Source: a virus
IMG/VR virus record: IMGVR_UViG_3300028233_000199
Location: 1 to 25,366 of that record
Strand: one strand, 5' to 3'
DNA length: 25,366 nt
The stretch's first letter is position 1. The number at the start of each line of letters is the position of its first letter. Shown in pieces: positions 6,959 through 14,747 of the stretch. Under the pieces are notes generated by a model. The model worked only from the letters and a program-made list of their open reading frames with translations, searched no databases and was not told the DNA's origin. Position numbers and translations under genes: made by a program.

Positions 6959-7702
6959 ATGCAAAATATAGTTAAAGATATACGCGAAATTTTCGTACAA
7001 AAGTTTAATGATGACGAGTTTGTCACAGATAAAACAGGAGTAAAAACCATTGAAATTATTGGTGCTTCATTCTTAGCAGATGAAGTTGCTATCTTTGGTA
7101 CACCTGACCAAAATTACATTGATCGTGAAATTCAATGGTATGAATCGCAATCGTGCAATGTGAATGATCTTGTTCCAACTCCAAAGATTTGGCAAGAGAT
7201 ATCAGATAAAGACGGTATGATTCATTCGAATTATGGTCATCTAATATTTAGCGCTGAAAACAAACATCAATATAAGCGTTGTCTCGAGCATCTCTCTTTA
7301 AATTCTAATACTCGTCGTGCTGTAATGATTTATACGCGACCAACTATGCATACCGAATATAATCTTAATGGTATGTCTGACTTTATCTGCACAAATGCTG
7401 TTCAGTATCTTATCCGCGATAATATGCTACATGCGATTGTTCAAATGCGATCTAATGATGTTGTCTTTGGTTATCGTAATGATTCAGCTTGGCAAGAGTA
7501 TGTACTCAATAAGTTGGCTAATGATCTTGGTATTGCAGCTGGTGGCATAACATGGCAAGTTGGCTCTCTTCATGTATATGAACGCCACTTTAAGTATATT
7601 GAAGAGTTTATCACTACCGAAAAAAAGAAAGTTAACACAATTAAACTAGTAGATCATGCTATGGGAAACTATATGCGAGGAGTAACTGAATTTTATGATT
7701 AG
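6959..7702 (+). CDS. 42: Deoxycytidylate 5-hydroxymethyltransferase (T4 gp42-like)
   Basis: 247 residues, almost the same as T4 gp42 (246). The enzyme uses methylene-tetrahydrofolate to turn dCMP into 5-hydroxymethyl-dCMP in the early cytosol. It belongs to the thymidylate synthase fold. The catalytic Cys is C144 in DFICTNAVQYLIRD, the phosphate/nucleotide loop is QMRSNDVVFGYRND (162-175), and the folate/sugar end is S-L-H-V-Y-E-R-H-F. D175 sits where T4 has Asp179 and where thymidylate synthases have Asn; this residue selects cytosine over uracil, so dCMP is the expected substrate. The N-terminal VTDKTGVKTIEIIGASF is nearly identical to T4. The ATG lies 7 bases after the -10 box, with no Shine-Dalgarno. 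It implies hydroxymethylated cytosine in the phage DNA. Confidence 0.95.
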   Translation: MQNIVKDIREIFVQKFNDDEFVTDKTGVKTIEIIGASFLADEVAIFGTPDQNYIDREIQWYESQSCNVNDLVPTPKIWQEISDKDGMIHSNYGHLIFSAENKHQYKRCLEHLSLNSNTRRAVMIYTRPTMHTEYNLNGMSDFICTNAVQYLIRDNMLHAIVQMRSNDVVFGYRNDSAWQEYVLNKLANDLGIAAGGITWQVGSLHVYERHFKYIEEFITTEKKKVNTIKLVDHAMGNYMRGVTEFYD

Positions 7703-8138
7703 TGTGAAATTTAATGCAAGGGAATTAAACCAAGACCACTACGTTCGCCGCGCTAAAGAAGAAGCTTCGCAAATATACGCGAAGCCTGACACCCGCAGAG
7801 GTCGCAGTTTTGTCAATATACTTCAGACTACTTTGTATGGCCATGCTCCTGAAGTGTACCTTATTGATAGGTGTGGGTTCACTGACGACGAGCGTCCTTA
7901 CAAGGATGTGATTGATACTGACGGAAATTACGTAGAAGTTAAGGCCACAAAAGGTGACTACTATGTTCCATACGTTTTAAAGAGAGCGAACGAAGCAAAA
8001 CAGATAACGTGGAAAAAGTATCCAGACATCCTTTACATTTTTATCGGCGATAAGAAAACAGCCGATTACGAATTAGAAGGAGTTTATAAGTGGAATGGCA
8101 CCCAATTTGTTTTACAACCTACAACAAACATAGTATAA
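7695..8138 (+). CDS. Predicted PD-(D/E)XK-like nuclease
   Basis: 147 residues. A nuclease core can be read: helix with E near residue 53 (H-A-P-E-V-Y-L-I-D), then Y-K-D71-V-I-D74, a turn, and E81-V-K83-A-T on the next strand, matching the D...ExK signature. A following Y-Y-V-P-Y-V-L-K-R-A-N-E helix and Y-P-D-I-L-Y-I-F-I strand fit the fold. It overlaps the hydroxymethylase by 8 bases and is preceded by AGGAG (7678-7682), one of few ribosome-binding sites here. Coupling to the hydroxymethylase suggests a nuclease that must ignore modified phage DNA, comparable in role to T4 endonucleases II/IV, but this is inference. It may also be a repair nuclease. Confidence 0.6.
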   Translation: MISVKFNARELNQDHYVRRAKEEASQIYAKPDTRRGRSFVNILQTTLYGHAPEVYLIDRCGFTDDERPYKDVIDTDGNYVEVKATKGDYYVPYVLKRANEAKQITWKKYPDILYIFIGDKKTADYELEGVYKWNGTQFVLQPTTNIV

Positions 8139-8139
8139 T
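8111..8139 (+). promoter_or_regulatory. Sigma70-type promoter inside the end of the nuclease gene
   Basis: TTTACA at 8111-8116, a 17-base spacer and TATAAT at 8134-8139, overlapping the last codons of the nuclease gene. The ATG at 8146 is 7 bases past the -10 box, the same geometry as the promoter at 6924. Confidence 0.75.
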
Positions 8140-8145
8140 AATAAT

Positions 8146-8502
8146 ATGAAAAGCGAAAAAGAATCTATTAAAGTCTTACAAGAATGTGCCGAGTTGCAGA
8201 TTAAAAAGGGTAATGATTATCAAAATCCCAATAGTCGTATTCGTCAAGCAGATTACTATCCACGTGGTGTATCAACTATTCTTGACATTGTTCATGCTAA
8301 GGTGCTTCGTATGCAGTCAGTTATTGAAGCTATGGAGAATGATCCCAACTATGATCCAAACTTTGAATCTCTTGAAGATTCAGCAAAAGATTTGATTAAT
8401 TATGGTTCGTTCATTACTTCGTATATTCGCGGTGGAATGGATGGTCAAAAGATTGATCGTGATTTTCTTAATCGTAAGATTACTTTAGACAATGCTAAAT
8501 AA
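8146..8502 (+). CDS. DUF1599/Nmad1-like nucleotide-modification-associated protein
   Basis: 118 residues, helical and soluble. The arrangement K-K-G-N-D-Y near residue 20-25, I-L-D-I-V-H-A-K-V-L-R-M in the middle, and E-S-L-E-D-S-A-K-D-L-I-N-Y at about 85-97 resembles the DUF1599 family, called nucleotide modification associated domain 1, which recurs in phages with altered bases. Its biochemical role is not settled; a MazG-like helical fold with nucleotide binding has been suggested by the pattern of acidic residues. The start is fixed by the promoter and the open frame. It overlaps the dCMP deaminase by 11 bases. Family match is from memory of the pattern, so moderate. Confidence 0.6.
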   Translation: MKSEKESIKVLQECAELQIKKGNDYQNPNSRIRQADYYPRGVSTILDIVHAKVLRMQSVIEAMENDPNYDPNFESLEDSAKDLINYGSFITSYIRGGMDGQKIDRDFLNRKITLDNAK

Positions 8503-8926
8503 ATGGCATAAACGGTATATCGAGTTAGCTCGTGATATTGCGCAATGGTCGAAAGATCCTTCAACACAATGTGGTGCAGTAGTTATTGGCGAATCAGGAC
8601 AAGTGTTATCTCAGGGATATAATGGCTTTCCTCGAGGCATGGATGATAGTGATGAATTATATAAGAACCGCGAAACAAAATATGATCGCATTGTCCATGC
8701 TGAAATGAATGCAATCTATAACGCATCTCGTACTGGAGTATCTTTAGAAGGTGCAACAGCATATATCCATGGACTTCCATGTTGTCATGAATGCGCTAAA
8801 GCAATGATTCAAGTTGGCATTAAAGAAGTTGTTATGGGAGAAGCTAGTAACATACGCTGGAACGATTCTTGTGGAAAAGGAATGGACTATCTAAATGAAG
8901 CTAATGTAAAAATAACCTATATATAA
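8492..8926 (+). CDS. cd: dCMP deaminase
   Basis: 144 residues of the zinc-dependent cytidine/deoxycytidylate deaminase fold. The signature is complete: H69-A-E71-M-N-A-I as the zinc/proton-shuttle motif and P-C-C98-H-E-C101 as the paired cysteines, followed by A-K-A-M-I-Q-V-G-I-K-E-V as in T4 Cd. It converts dCMP to dUMP, feeding dTMP synthesis and setting the C:T balance of the pool. T4 Cd is about 193 residues; this copy is shorter, without the long insert before the HAE motif. The ATG lies within the end of the preceding gene, suggesting translational coupling. Together with the hydroxymethylase it draws on the same dCMP pool. Confidence 0.93.
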   Translation: MLNKWHKRYIELARDIAQWSKDPSTQCGAVVIGESGQVLSQGYNGFPRGMDDSDELYKNRETKYDRIVHAEMNAIYNASRTGVSLEGATAYIHGLPCCHECAKAMIQVGIKEVVMGEASNIRWNDSCGKGMDYLNEANVKITYI

Positions 8927-8930
8927 TATT

Positions 8931-9224
8931 ATGGCAAAAATAAAACTAAAATACCCACCAAACGAAGTCTACTTTAAAAAGGTAATTGACTTTGATTTAG
9001 ACGTTGGAGGTAAACTTCTAACAGTTCGTCTTGAAGAAGATTCAAACGAAGGACATATACACTATAAGTATGAAGATGGTTTTAGCGAAACTCCTCCAGA
9101 GTGGATCACAGAAATGGGAGAAGATGATTATGGAGATCTAATCTTTGAACAAGCATTGTTTGAAAACCTTCCGTGTATGTCAGTAGGTGAAGAAATCTAT
9201 ACACACGAAGACGACGAACTATAA
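8931..9224 (+). CDS. Small acidic hypothetical protein
   Basis: 97 residues, strongly acidic (C-terminal H-E-D-D-E-L), with beta-rich first half (K-L-L-T-V-R-L-E-E-D, H-I-H-Y-K-Y-E-D-G-F). It has no motif I recognise. It starts 4 bases after the deaminase stop and its own stop overlaps the next start by one base (TAATG), so it belongs to the same operon. A TATAAT lies 3 bases before the ATG but lacks a -35 partner. It could be a small partner of the modification enzymes or a DNA mimic; neither is shown. Confidence 0.6.
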   Translation: MAKIKLKYPPNEVYFKKVIDFDLDVGGKLLTVRLEEDSNEGHIHYKYEDGFSETPPEWITEMGEDDYGDLIFEQALFENLPCMSVGEEIYTHEDDEL

Positions 9225-10420
9225 TGGTGAATACTACTCCATACTATGATGAGTTTAAATATTACTTTAAGCTTGCTAAAGACCAACAAAACAAATCTAA
9301 TTTAGGTCATATACCGCATAAAGATTCACAGCTCAATGATCCTTTAATGGAGACGATTGAGCTTTATGATGTGGTTGAACGCAAGTTTGCAGGCTTTAGC
9401 CAAATCGTAAATGATGCGTTCTATGGTTGGTCAGAAGATCATCCATATTGGTCACGTATGGATGCAGGCCTTTATACTAAACAACGTAAAGAAGTAGCCA
9501 CAAAATGGACCAATAAGCGAGATACATTTGGATTACCTGAATGGTTATATGTTTTTATCTTACACCGCGTATGTGGTTCTGCTATTAATTATGGCACAAA
9601 GCCAAGTGGATACCACAATACTCTCTTGTTTGATCTATGGCAGTCAGATACAATTGAAGAAATGTGTGATCAAGTAAGATTCGCGAATAAGACATTCTAT
9701 ACTTCAATTGGTTATCAGTTTCCTGCATTCCCTAAACCACCTAAACCAAAGGTCGAAGCTGCACCATTATTTGGAATTGAAGGTGATTATGTGTACAAGC
9801 GAGGTGGAGATTATTTCCTTTGCGAGTTTGCGCCAAGATTGGCTCGAGACCTTGCCACATTTTTGGAGACCAGCAATAAGAAACTTGATCTACGAGAAAT
9901 CGGTGATTGGATGTTTGATTGGAATAAGACTAATAATCTAAGAGTCTATCGTTTTCAGTATGCAGCTATCATAGCAGATATTGCAGATTGGTTTCCTGAG
10001 TTTGTTAATACAGAATCAATGTTCTACTATGGAACGAATGCAGTCGAATGCATTGGATACTTAGCAGACACACCAAACGGTAAGGGTAAAAAATCTGAAG
10101 AATTTTTAGATGGTGTAATGAAGTTAATTTACGAAGAAACAGGTTCAGTTCCATATAATGCTGAAGATGTTGCTTGTGACTTTATTCGATGGATTGAAAA
10201 CTATGTCCGCCCTGGAGCCGATTATGCCGATGTAAATATGGATACCTTATGGAATTCATCTAGCATTAAAGATCACCCATACGGAAGACAGAAAGCGATG
10301 TTAGACTTCGGTCTAGTAAAGACTTTCAACAAAATTAAGAATCACCCATCAGACGATACTATTCTAAAACAAGCAGGAATGACAGTCGAACAATACAAAG
10401 AAAAATGCAAAACACTATAG
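9224..10420 (+). CDS. Candidate DNA-base hypermodification protein (ADDT/aGPT-PPlase-like)
   Basis: 398 residues, no membrane segment. The N-terminal half contains a conserved-looking block around residues 105-135: L-P-E-W-L-Y-V-F-I-L-H-R, then G-S-A-I-N-Y and G-Y-H-N-T. This H-R...G-S...G-(Y/F)-x-N arrangement recalls proteins described in phage thymine-hypermodification clusters (amino acid:DNA transferase and alpha-glutamyl/putrescinyl thymine pyrophosphorylase groups). The C-terminal half (about 190-398) is helical and Trp-rich (I-G-D-W-M-F-D-W-N-K; Y-G-T-N-A-V-E-C-I-G-Y-L). It overlaps its upstream neighbour by one base and its downstream partner by 16. I assign it by pattern memory and context, so the exact family could be wrong; a plain hypothetical protein is the fallback. 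Confidence 0.4.
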   Translation: MVNTTPYYDEFKYYFKLAKDQQNKSNLGHIPHKDSQLNDPLMETIELYDVVERKFAGFSQIVNDAFYGWSEDHPYWSRMDAGLYTKQRKEVATKWTNKRDTFGLPEWLYVFILHRVCGSAINYGTKPSGYHNTLLFDLWQSDTIEEMCDQVRFANKTFYTSIGYQFPAFPKPPKPKVEAAPLFGIEGDYVYKRGGDYFLCEFAPRLARDLATFLETSNKKLDLREIGDWMFDWNKTNNLRVYRFQYAAIIADIADWFPEFVNTESMFYYGTNAVECIGYLADTPNGKGKKSEEFLDGVMKLIYEETGSVPYNAEDVACDFIRWIENYVRPGADYADVNMDTLWNSSSIKDHPYGRQKAMLDFGLVKTFNKIKNHPSDDTILKQAGMTVEQYKEKCKTL

Positions 10421-11382
10421 AAGATTTTATCGATGATAATAGCGCTAATAAGATTGTCTATCCAAATTCATCTGAACCGATTCTAAAAAAAGGAAAACCA
10501 ACCAATTGCTTATTAGAGGACTATACACTGGAAGAACGTTTTCAAAAGTTCTTCGAGTTCTGTAGAGCATATGATGTAAGGGAAGAACCGTTACTTAAAG
10601 CAAACCCACAGCAGTTCTCTCATCGATTACACTGGGATGAAATGCCGTTTGTAGAAGAGATGAAGGACGAGAAAGATTTAAAAACTCTTTTACATCACAC
10701 AATTGTATGGTCATTTAGTAACGAACATTGGCTAACGTTTAGAGCGCTTCGTGATCATGGCATTAATGGAATGAAGATTAGATTCGAAACTGAAAGGCAT
10801 GCACGTTCTGATCTTTTTCAGATTTATTATCCAAAGGGAACTATCGTTCGAGATTGGCTATGTGAAGTTCCTCAGCAAATTGCAGAGGATTGTTATTCGA
10901 TTCTAGAATCTGATAGAAAGCTTACCATGATGGAATTGGCATCTAAGCTAGAGCGACATACTAAAGAGAAATTTGGATTTCGTAATGTGATGTATCCATT
11001 TAAGAACCTTTCTCGCCACATCGCAATGGCTCGTCCTGATTTAGTTGATCCAGAATCGTGGGTTACTCCAGGTACATTATCGTTTTATGGATTATGGCAA
11101 CTTTTTGGAGGTAAGAATCTTTTTGGTAAAACAAAATTCGCATTAGATGAATCGACCGGAGCATACACACCAATTAATGATCCAGCAAAAGAGCTTGTTC
11201 ATCAATTCAATGAGGTCGCAGCCCATCCGGATAATCCGATGAAGCGCCAATACAATATCAACATTGAAGATAAGGCGTGTATGTGGTGTAAGCATCTATT
11301 CATTCGACACGGCATAAAGGGAACCACCAAAAAAATTCCATACGAGTGGATCTATCCGAAGTCATTCTCCCTAAAAAACTAG
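10405..11382 (+). CDS. Candidate hypermodification partner protein, CxxC near C terminus
   Basis: 325 residues. The first 35 residues are loosely structured; then come helical segments beginning E-E-R-F-Q-K-F-F-E-F-C-R-A-Y, a central H-H-T-I-V-W-S-F-S-N-E-H-W-L-T-F-R-A-L-R, and a helical middle with many aromatic residues. Near the end, D-K-A-C-M-W-C-K-H-L-F carries a CxxC that could bind a metal or act as a redox pair. Its 16-base overlap with the preceding gene argues that the two products work together. The general look (helical, DNA-glycosylase-like size, aromatic-rich) fits the helical proteins of phage base-hypermodification clusters, but I cannot name a family. It ends just before the promoter at 11383. 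Confidence 0.4.
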   Translation: MQNTIEDFIDDNSANKIVYPNSSEPILKKGKPTNCLLEDYTLEERFQKFFEFCRAYDVREEPLLKANPQQFSHRLHWDEMPFVEEMKDEKDLKTLLHHTIVWSFSNEHWLTFRALRDHGINGMKIRFETERHARSDLFQIYYPKGTIVRDWLCEVPQQIAEDCYSILESDRKLTMMELASKLERHTKEKFGFRNVMYPFKNLSRHIAMARPDLVDPESWVTPGTLSFYGLWQLFGGKNLFGKTKFALDESTGAYTPINDPAKELVHQFNEVAAHPDNPMKRQYNINIEDKACMWCKHLFIRHGIKGTTKKIPYEWIYPKSFSLKN

Positions 11383-11411
11383 TGTACAATATAGGCTAAA
11401 TATGGTATAAT
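11383..11411 (+). promoter_or_regulatory. Sigma70-type promoter for the PLP-enzyme gene
   Basis: TGTACA at 11383-11388, directly after the preceding stop, a 17-base spacer and TATAAT at 11406-11411 with extended TGG. The ATG at 11420 follows after 8 bases. Confidence 0.78.
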
Positions 11412-11419
11412 AGTAAATT

Positions 11420-12313
11420 ATGGCACACGATAAGCATATAATAGATAATTCAAATAAGGACATTGATTGTCTACTATTTAGCGGAGTAAATAATCGCTAT
11501 GAGGCTCGAGAGTATTATTTAAACTTGGCTGGAGATTGGGAAGATCCTAATCCAAAGCCAGTTGTAAAGATCCACGAAGGAGTGAGGGTTGTTCGAGATG
11601 ATCTTCTTGTTGGCAGTAAAGTGCGAGGAGGAGATTGTCTTATATCCAATATTAAAGAAAAGACACTTGTATACGTCCAACCTCGTACTGGATTAGCTGG
11701 AGTATCTCTCTTAGATGTTGCATCGCGTCACAATAAGAAAGTAAGGTTATTCATGCCATCTTCAAAGCGCATCTCACATCATCAGGCATGCTGCATTGAG
11801 CGCGGGGCAGATTATGAATTTCACCGCATTGCTGCTATGCCCAACCTAAATGCAATCGCTAAAAAATGGGCAGATGAGCAAGATGACGCATATTTTATTC
11901 CCCTTGGTTTGAAGCACGAACTTGTTACAGCTGGATTTGTGAAGACTGCGTGCCAAATCCCAGAACCAGAAGAGGTGTGGACCGTAATCTCAACTGGGGT
12001 TCTTCACCGAGCTTTACAGATTGCATGGCCAAATGCGAAATTTCATTGTGTAGCTGTATCTCGTAATATGAAACAAGGAGAAATTGGTCATGATAGTATC
12101 ATATCACACCCCTTACCATTTACTACTCCAATTAAGGAAGATTTGCCTCCATTTCCATCTGTAGCAACATACGATTCCAAGTGTTGGAAGTATATTCCTA
12201 AAAATACTGGTAGAGACATTCTTTTTTGGAACGTTGGACAAAATCCAACTCTTGAAGACGAAACAATTTACGATAAAATAAACTCATACAGAAAGTGGAA
12301 AAAAGATGAATAG
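11420..12313 (+). CDS. PLP-dependent fold-type-II enzyme (ACC deaminase / D-cysteine desulfhydrase-like)
   Basis: 297 residues. R-V-V-R-D-D-L-L-V-G-S-K67-V-R-G matches the 'RxDxxxGxK.R' cofactor-lysine motif of the tryptophan-synthase-beta family, with K67 the likely Schiff-base residue. The Rossmann-like part follows (R-T-G-L-A-G-V-S-L-L, then R-L-F-M-P), and a glycine/Ser/Thr phosphate-binding turn appears at I190-S-T-G193-V-L-H-R-A-L. These enzymes perform eliminations or deaminations on amino acids. In thymidine-hypermodifying phages PLP enzymes trim an amino acid attached to the base, so a similar reaction on a modified cytosine is a reasonable idea here. Overlaps the next gene by 8 bases. 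No Shine-Dalgarno. Fold assignment moderate to good; reaction unknown. Confidence 0.62.
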   Translation: MAHDKHIIDNSNKDIDCLLFSGVNNRYEAREYYLNLAGDWEDPNPKPVVKIHEGVRVVRDDLLVGSKVRGGDCLISNIKEKTLVYVQPRTGLAGVSLLDVASRHNKKVRLFMPSSKRISHHQACCIERGADYEFHRIAAMPNLNAIAKKWADEQDDAYFIPLGLKHELVTAGFVKTACQIPEPEEVWTVISTGVLHRALQIAWPNAKFHCVAVSRNMKQGEIGHDSIISHPLPFTTPIKEDLPPFPSVATYDSKCWKYIPKNTGRDILFWNVGQNPTLEDETIYDKINSYRKWKKDE

Positions 12314-13340
12314 TAAATTACTATTAACAGGCTTAGGGCCAATCTCGAATAAGATCGCTTCGCATAAAGCGGCGCAAGCTATTATATATGCTGATCAAAT
12401 TAGAGAAGCTAGAAATAAGGTTGAAATCAATTTGGTTTCAAATAAAATTTCTGATTATTCAGATTATTATGCGCTTGCATTCTATCATGGAAGCGATTGG
12501 AGTGGCAACCTAAATCTATTTGGTGGAATTCAGGCATATAAGAATAGAGAATTCCTTGTTGCTCTTTCTCGATTTAAGGGAGCGGTCAATTCTTTGATAG
12601 TTGATTTCCCTGATTATGCATCAATGTTTCAAGATAGATTGGAAAAGGCAAACTTGACATGGCCAGATGTCGATTGGGAAGGACTAAGGGCTGTGCAAGA
12701 TCGTGCGATCACGGTTGATCCAAATACGCTAAAACGGTATAATCGAATCTCTATAGGAGATAGCCATGCCATTTGTATGTATCGTCCTCGGTGGGAAAAT
12801 GTATCTCGACCATTTTCTACATTACATGGATCAATCAACAAAGGCTTTGAAACGTTTATCCCTGCAGGTTCAGAGTATGATATTATTGAAACATATTTTG
12901 GAAACATTGATATTCGACATCATTTGTGCCGGTTTGACGATCCAATCCTTGAGGCTAAAAAGTTAGCTGATCGATATGCTGCAGAATTAGAACGGATATC
13001 TCTTAAATTTGGTGCTAAGACACTCGCTTATGAACCTCTGCCTATCGAGTGTGAATCTCGTAAGGTTCCTAAAACTGGCTGGTATAAAGGAACACCATTC
13101 TTCGGGTCATGGAAAGAGCGCACCGAAGTACGCGAAGCATTTATTTCCCAGTTGCAATTAAACGCGAATGTCTATAAGTGGACAGAATCACTAAAAAACC
13201 AGGATGGGTATCTCAGCTTTGATGCAATGGAAAAACCGCAATCAGTGCATCTTTCTCGAGCATCATATCCGCATTGGCAAGGTAAAGAATGGACCGAACC
13301 AGCTGATTTGTCTGGCAACTTAGATGAGTTCTTTGCATAG
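12306..13340 (+). CDS. SGNH/GDSL-like protein
   Basis: 344 residues. Two blocks suggest an SGNH hydrolase fold placed in the second half: I-G151-D-S-H154 (block I, Ser153 as nucleophile) and Y-F-G199-N-I-D-I-R-H-H206 (a block III-like G-x-x-D/R-H segment of the kind seen in SGNH-like acyl-handling proteins). Residues 1-140 have no motif I know, and the C-terminal 90 residues include W-Y-K-G-T-P-F-F-G-S-W. Such proteins remove or transfer acyl groups. It overlaps the PLP-enzyme gene by 8 bases, so the two probably act in one pathway. Whether the substrate is a base modification, a nucleotide or a surface sugar cannot be told. Confidence 0.5.
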   Translation: MNSKLLLTGLGPISNKIASHKAAQAIIYADQIREARNKVEINLVSNKISDYSDYYALAFYHGSDWSGNLNLFGGIQAYKNREFLVALSRFKGAVNSLIVDFPDYASMFQDRLEKANLTWPDVDWEGLRAVQDRAITVDPNTLKRYNRISIGDSHAICMYRPRWENVSRPFSTLHGSINKGFETFIPAGSEYDIIETYFGNIDIRHHLCRFDDPILEAKKLADRYAAELERISLKFGAKTLAYEPLPIECESRKVPKTGWYKGTPFFGSWKERTEVREAFISQLQLNANVYKWTESLKNQDGYLSFDAMEKPQSVHLSRASYPHWQGKEWTEPADLSGNLDEFFA

Positions 13341-13347
13341 ATAAAGC

Positions 13348-13376
13348 TTTACAAATGACCATATTTATGGTATAAT
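13348..13376 (+). promoter_or_regulatory. Sigma70-type promoter for uvsX
   Basis: TTTACA at 13348-13353, a 17-base spacer and TATAAT at 13371-13376 with extended TGG. A leader of roughly 17 bases without Shine-Dalgarno precedes the ATG at 13400. Confidence 0.78.
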
Positions 13377-13399
13377 TAAATCTTCAATTAACAAATATT

Positions 13400-14434
13400 A
13401 TGTCACTACTAGAAAAACTAAAGAAATCAAGTCGAGTCACTGGCACAGATGTGCTATCAGACTCTAAGCTATTCGGCGAAAAGGAACTTACTACTACAGC
13501 AGTTCCTATGGTAAATGTCGCCTTATCGGGAAGTATCGATGGTGGATTAGCCTCAGGACTTACTGTCCTTGCTGGTCCATCTAAGCACTTTAAAACATCA
13601 TTCGCATTACTTATGGCATCGTCGTATCTAAAGAAACACGATGATGCAGTACTGCTCTTTTACGACTCAGAATTTGGATCACCTCAATCTTATTTTGAAG
13701 CATTTGATATTGATCCTGCGCGTGTTCTTCATACGCCTGTTACTAATATTGAAGAACTTAAATTTGATCTTGTTCATCAACTAAATGAGATTGATCGTAA
13801 AGAAAAGGTAATTGTTGTAATTGATTCGGTTGGCAATATTGCTTCTAAAAAGGAAGTTGAAGATGCTGAAAATATGAAGTCAGTTGCGGATATGACTCGT
13901 GCGAAAGCTCTTAAAGGCCTCTTCCGCATGATCACACCAATGCTTACAATTAAAGATATTCCACTACTTGCAATCAACCACACTTATATGGAACAAGGAA
14001 TGTTTCCAAAGGCAGTTGTTTCAGGTGGTACTGGTGTAATGTACTCAGCAGATAATGTATGGATCATTGGTCGTCGACAAGAAAAGACTGGTACTGAAAT
14101 TACAGGTTATGACTTTGTGATCAACGTTGAAAAATCACGATTTGTAAAAGAAAAGTCAAAGATTCCAATCTCGGTTTCTTGGGAAGGTGGTATTGAAAAA
14201 TGGTCAGGCCTTACCGAAGTTGCTCTTGATCTTGGATATGTGGTTAAACCAAAAAATGGGTGGTATCAAGCAAAGAATCCTGCTGATGGAAGTGAGCTCT
14301 CTGGTAATGTTCGCATGAAAGACACATTGAAAAAAGAATTCTGGGATAACATTCTCGAAAAAACTGATTTCGCTACAGCGCTTGAAGAAAAATACAAAGT
14401 TGCGTATCGATCAATCCTTGATAATAATGAGTAA
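13400..14434 (+). CDS. uvsX: UvsX recombinase (RecA family)
   Basis: 344 residues versus about 391 in T4 UvsX. The Walker A box is the UvsX-type G59-P-S-K-H-F-K-T-S67, not the usual RecA GPESSGKT. Walker B is V-I-V-V-I-D-S-V-G-N near 130-140, and a catalytic Glu/Asp pair lies in F-Y-D-S-E-F-G-S. The first 20 residues look like the oligomerisation motif region. UvsX coats single-stranded DNA and drives strand invasion for recombination-dependent replication. Its stop overlaps the start of the next small gene by 8 bases. T4 has the same uvsX-40-41 order, which supports the assignment of the three genes here as one unit. Confidence 0.95.
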   Translation: MSLLEKLKKSSRVTGTDVLSDSKLFGEKELTTTAVPMVNVALSGSIDGGLASGLTVLAGPSKHFKTSFALLMASSYLKKHDDAVLLFYDSEFGSPQSYFEAFDIDPARVLHTPVTNIEELKFDLVHQLNEIDRKEKVIVVIDSVGNIASKKEVEDAENMKSVADMTRAKALKGLFRMITPMLTIKDIPLLAINHTYMEQGMFPKAVVSGGTGVMYSADNVWIIGRRQEKTGTEITGYDFVINVEKSRFVKEKSKIPISVSWEGGIEKWSGLTEVALDLGYVVKPKNGWYQAKNPADGSELSGNVRMKDTLKKEFWDNILEKTDFATALEEKYKVAYRSILDNNE

Positions 14435-14747
14435 CAATTATGTTTTCGTAGAGAAAGAGGACTCTGAACTTTATTCATTAAAGATTGTACAAGGTCCTTA
14501 TAATAAGGTAATATATACGTATGGCGCAGTTACGATTGAAGAAGATATTGAAAATGACTTAGCGCGTCTTAAATTCAATTATGTTATTGAAGAAGTACCA
14601 CCACCGTATTCAAAAGAAGAGCTTGAAGAAAGCAATGAGTTCCGAAATTATATCGGAGACATACTAACAGAAATATTAGAGGATCAAACAGCACAAATTG
14701 GTAATGCAGGACATACAGACGATAATACTGAAATCATTGACGAATAA
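14427..14747 (+). CDS. Small acidic protein in the gene 40 position
   Basis: 106 residues from the ATG at 14427, which overlaps the uvsX stop; a TTG start at 14382 is in frame but less likely. Very acidic, with E-V-P-P-P-Y-S-K-E-E-L-E-E-S in the middle and a D/E-rich C terminus. The first 50 residues look beta-rich (Y-V-F-V-E-K-E-D, I-Y-T-Y-G-A-V). In T4, gene 40 lies between uvsX and 41, but I see no similarity to gp40 and make no claim to it. It overlaps the helicase start by about 44 bases. Function unknown; a loader or regulator of UvsX or gp41 would fit its position. Confidence 0.65.
   Translation: MSNNYVFVEKEDSELYSLKIVQGPYNKVIYTYGAVTIEEDIENDLARLKFNYVIEEVPPPYSKEELEESNEFRNYIGDILTEILEDQTAQIGNAGHTDDNTEIIDE

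Noticed and set aside
8922-8927. TATAAT three bases before the ATG at 8931
   Set aside because: There is no -35 box at 16-18 bases, and the spacing to the ATG is too short to be useful; AT-rich chance match.
14427-14747. Assignment of the small acidic protein as gp40
   Set aside because: Only the position between uvsX and 41 matches; I see no similarity to gp40 and no membrane segment.
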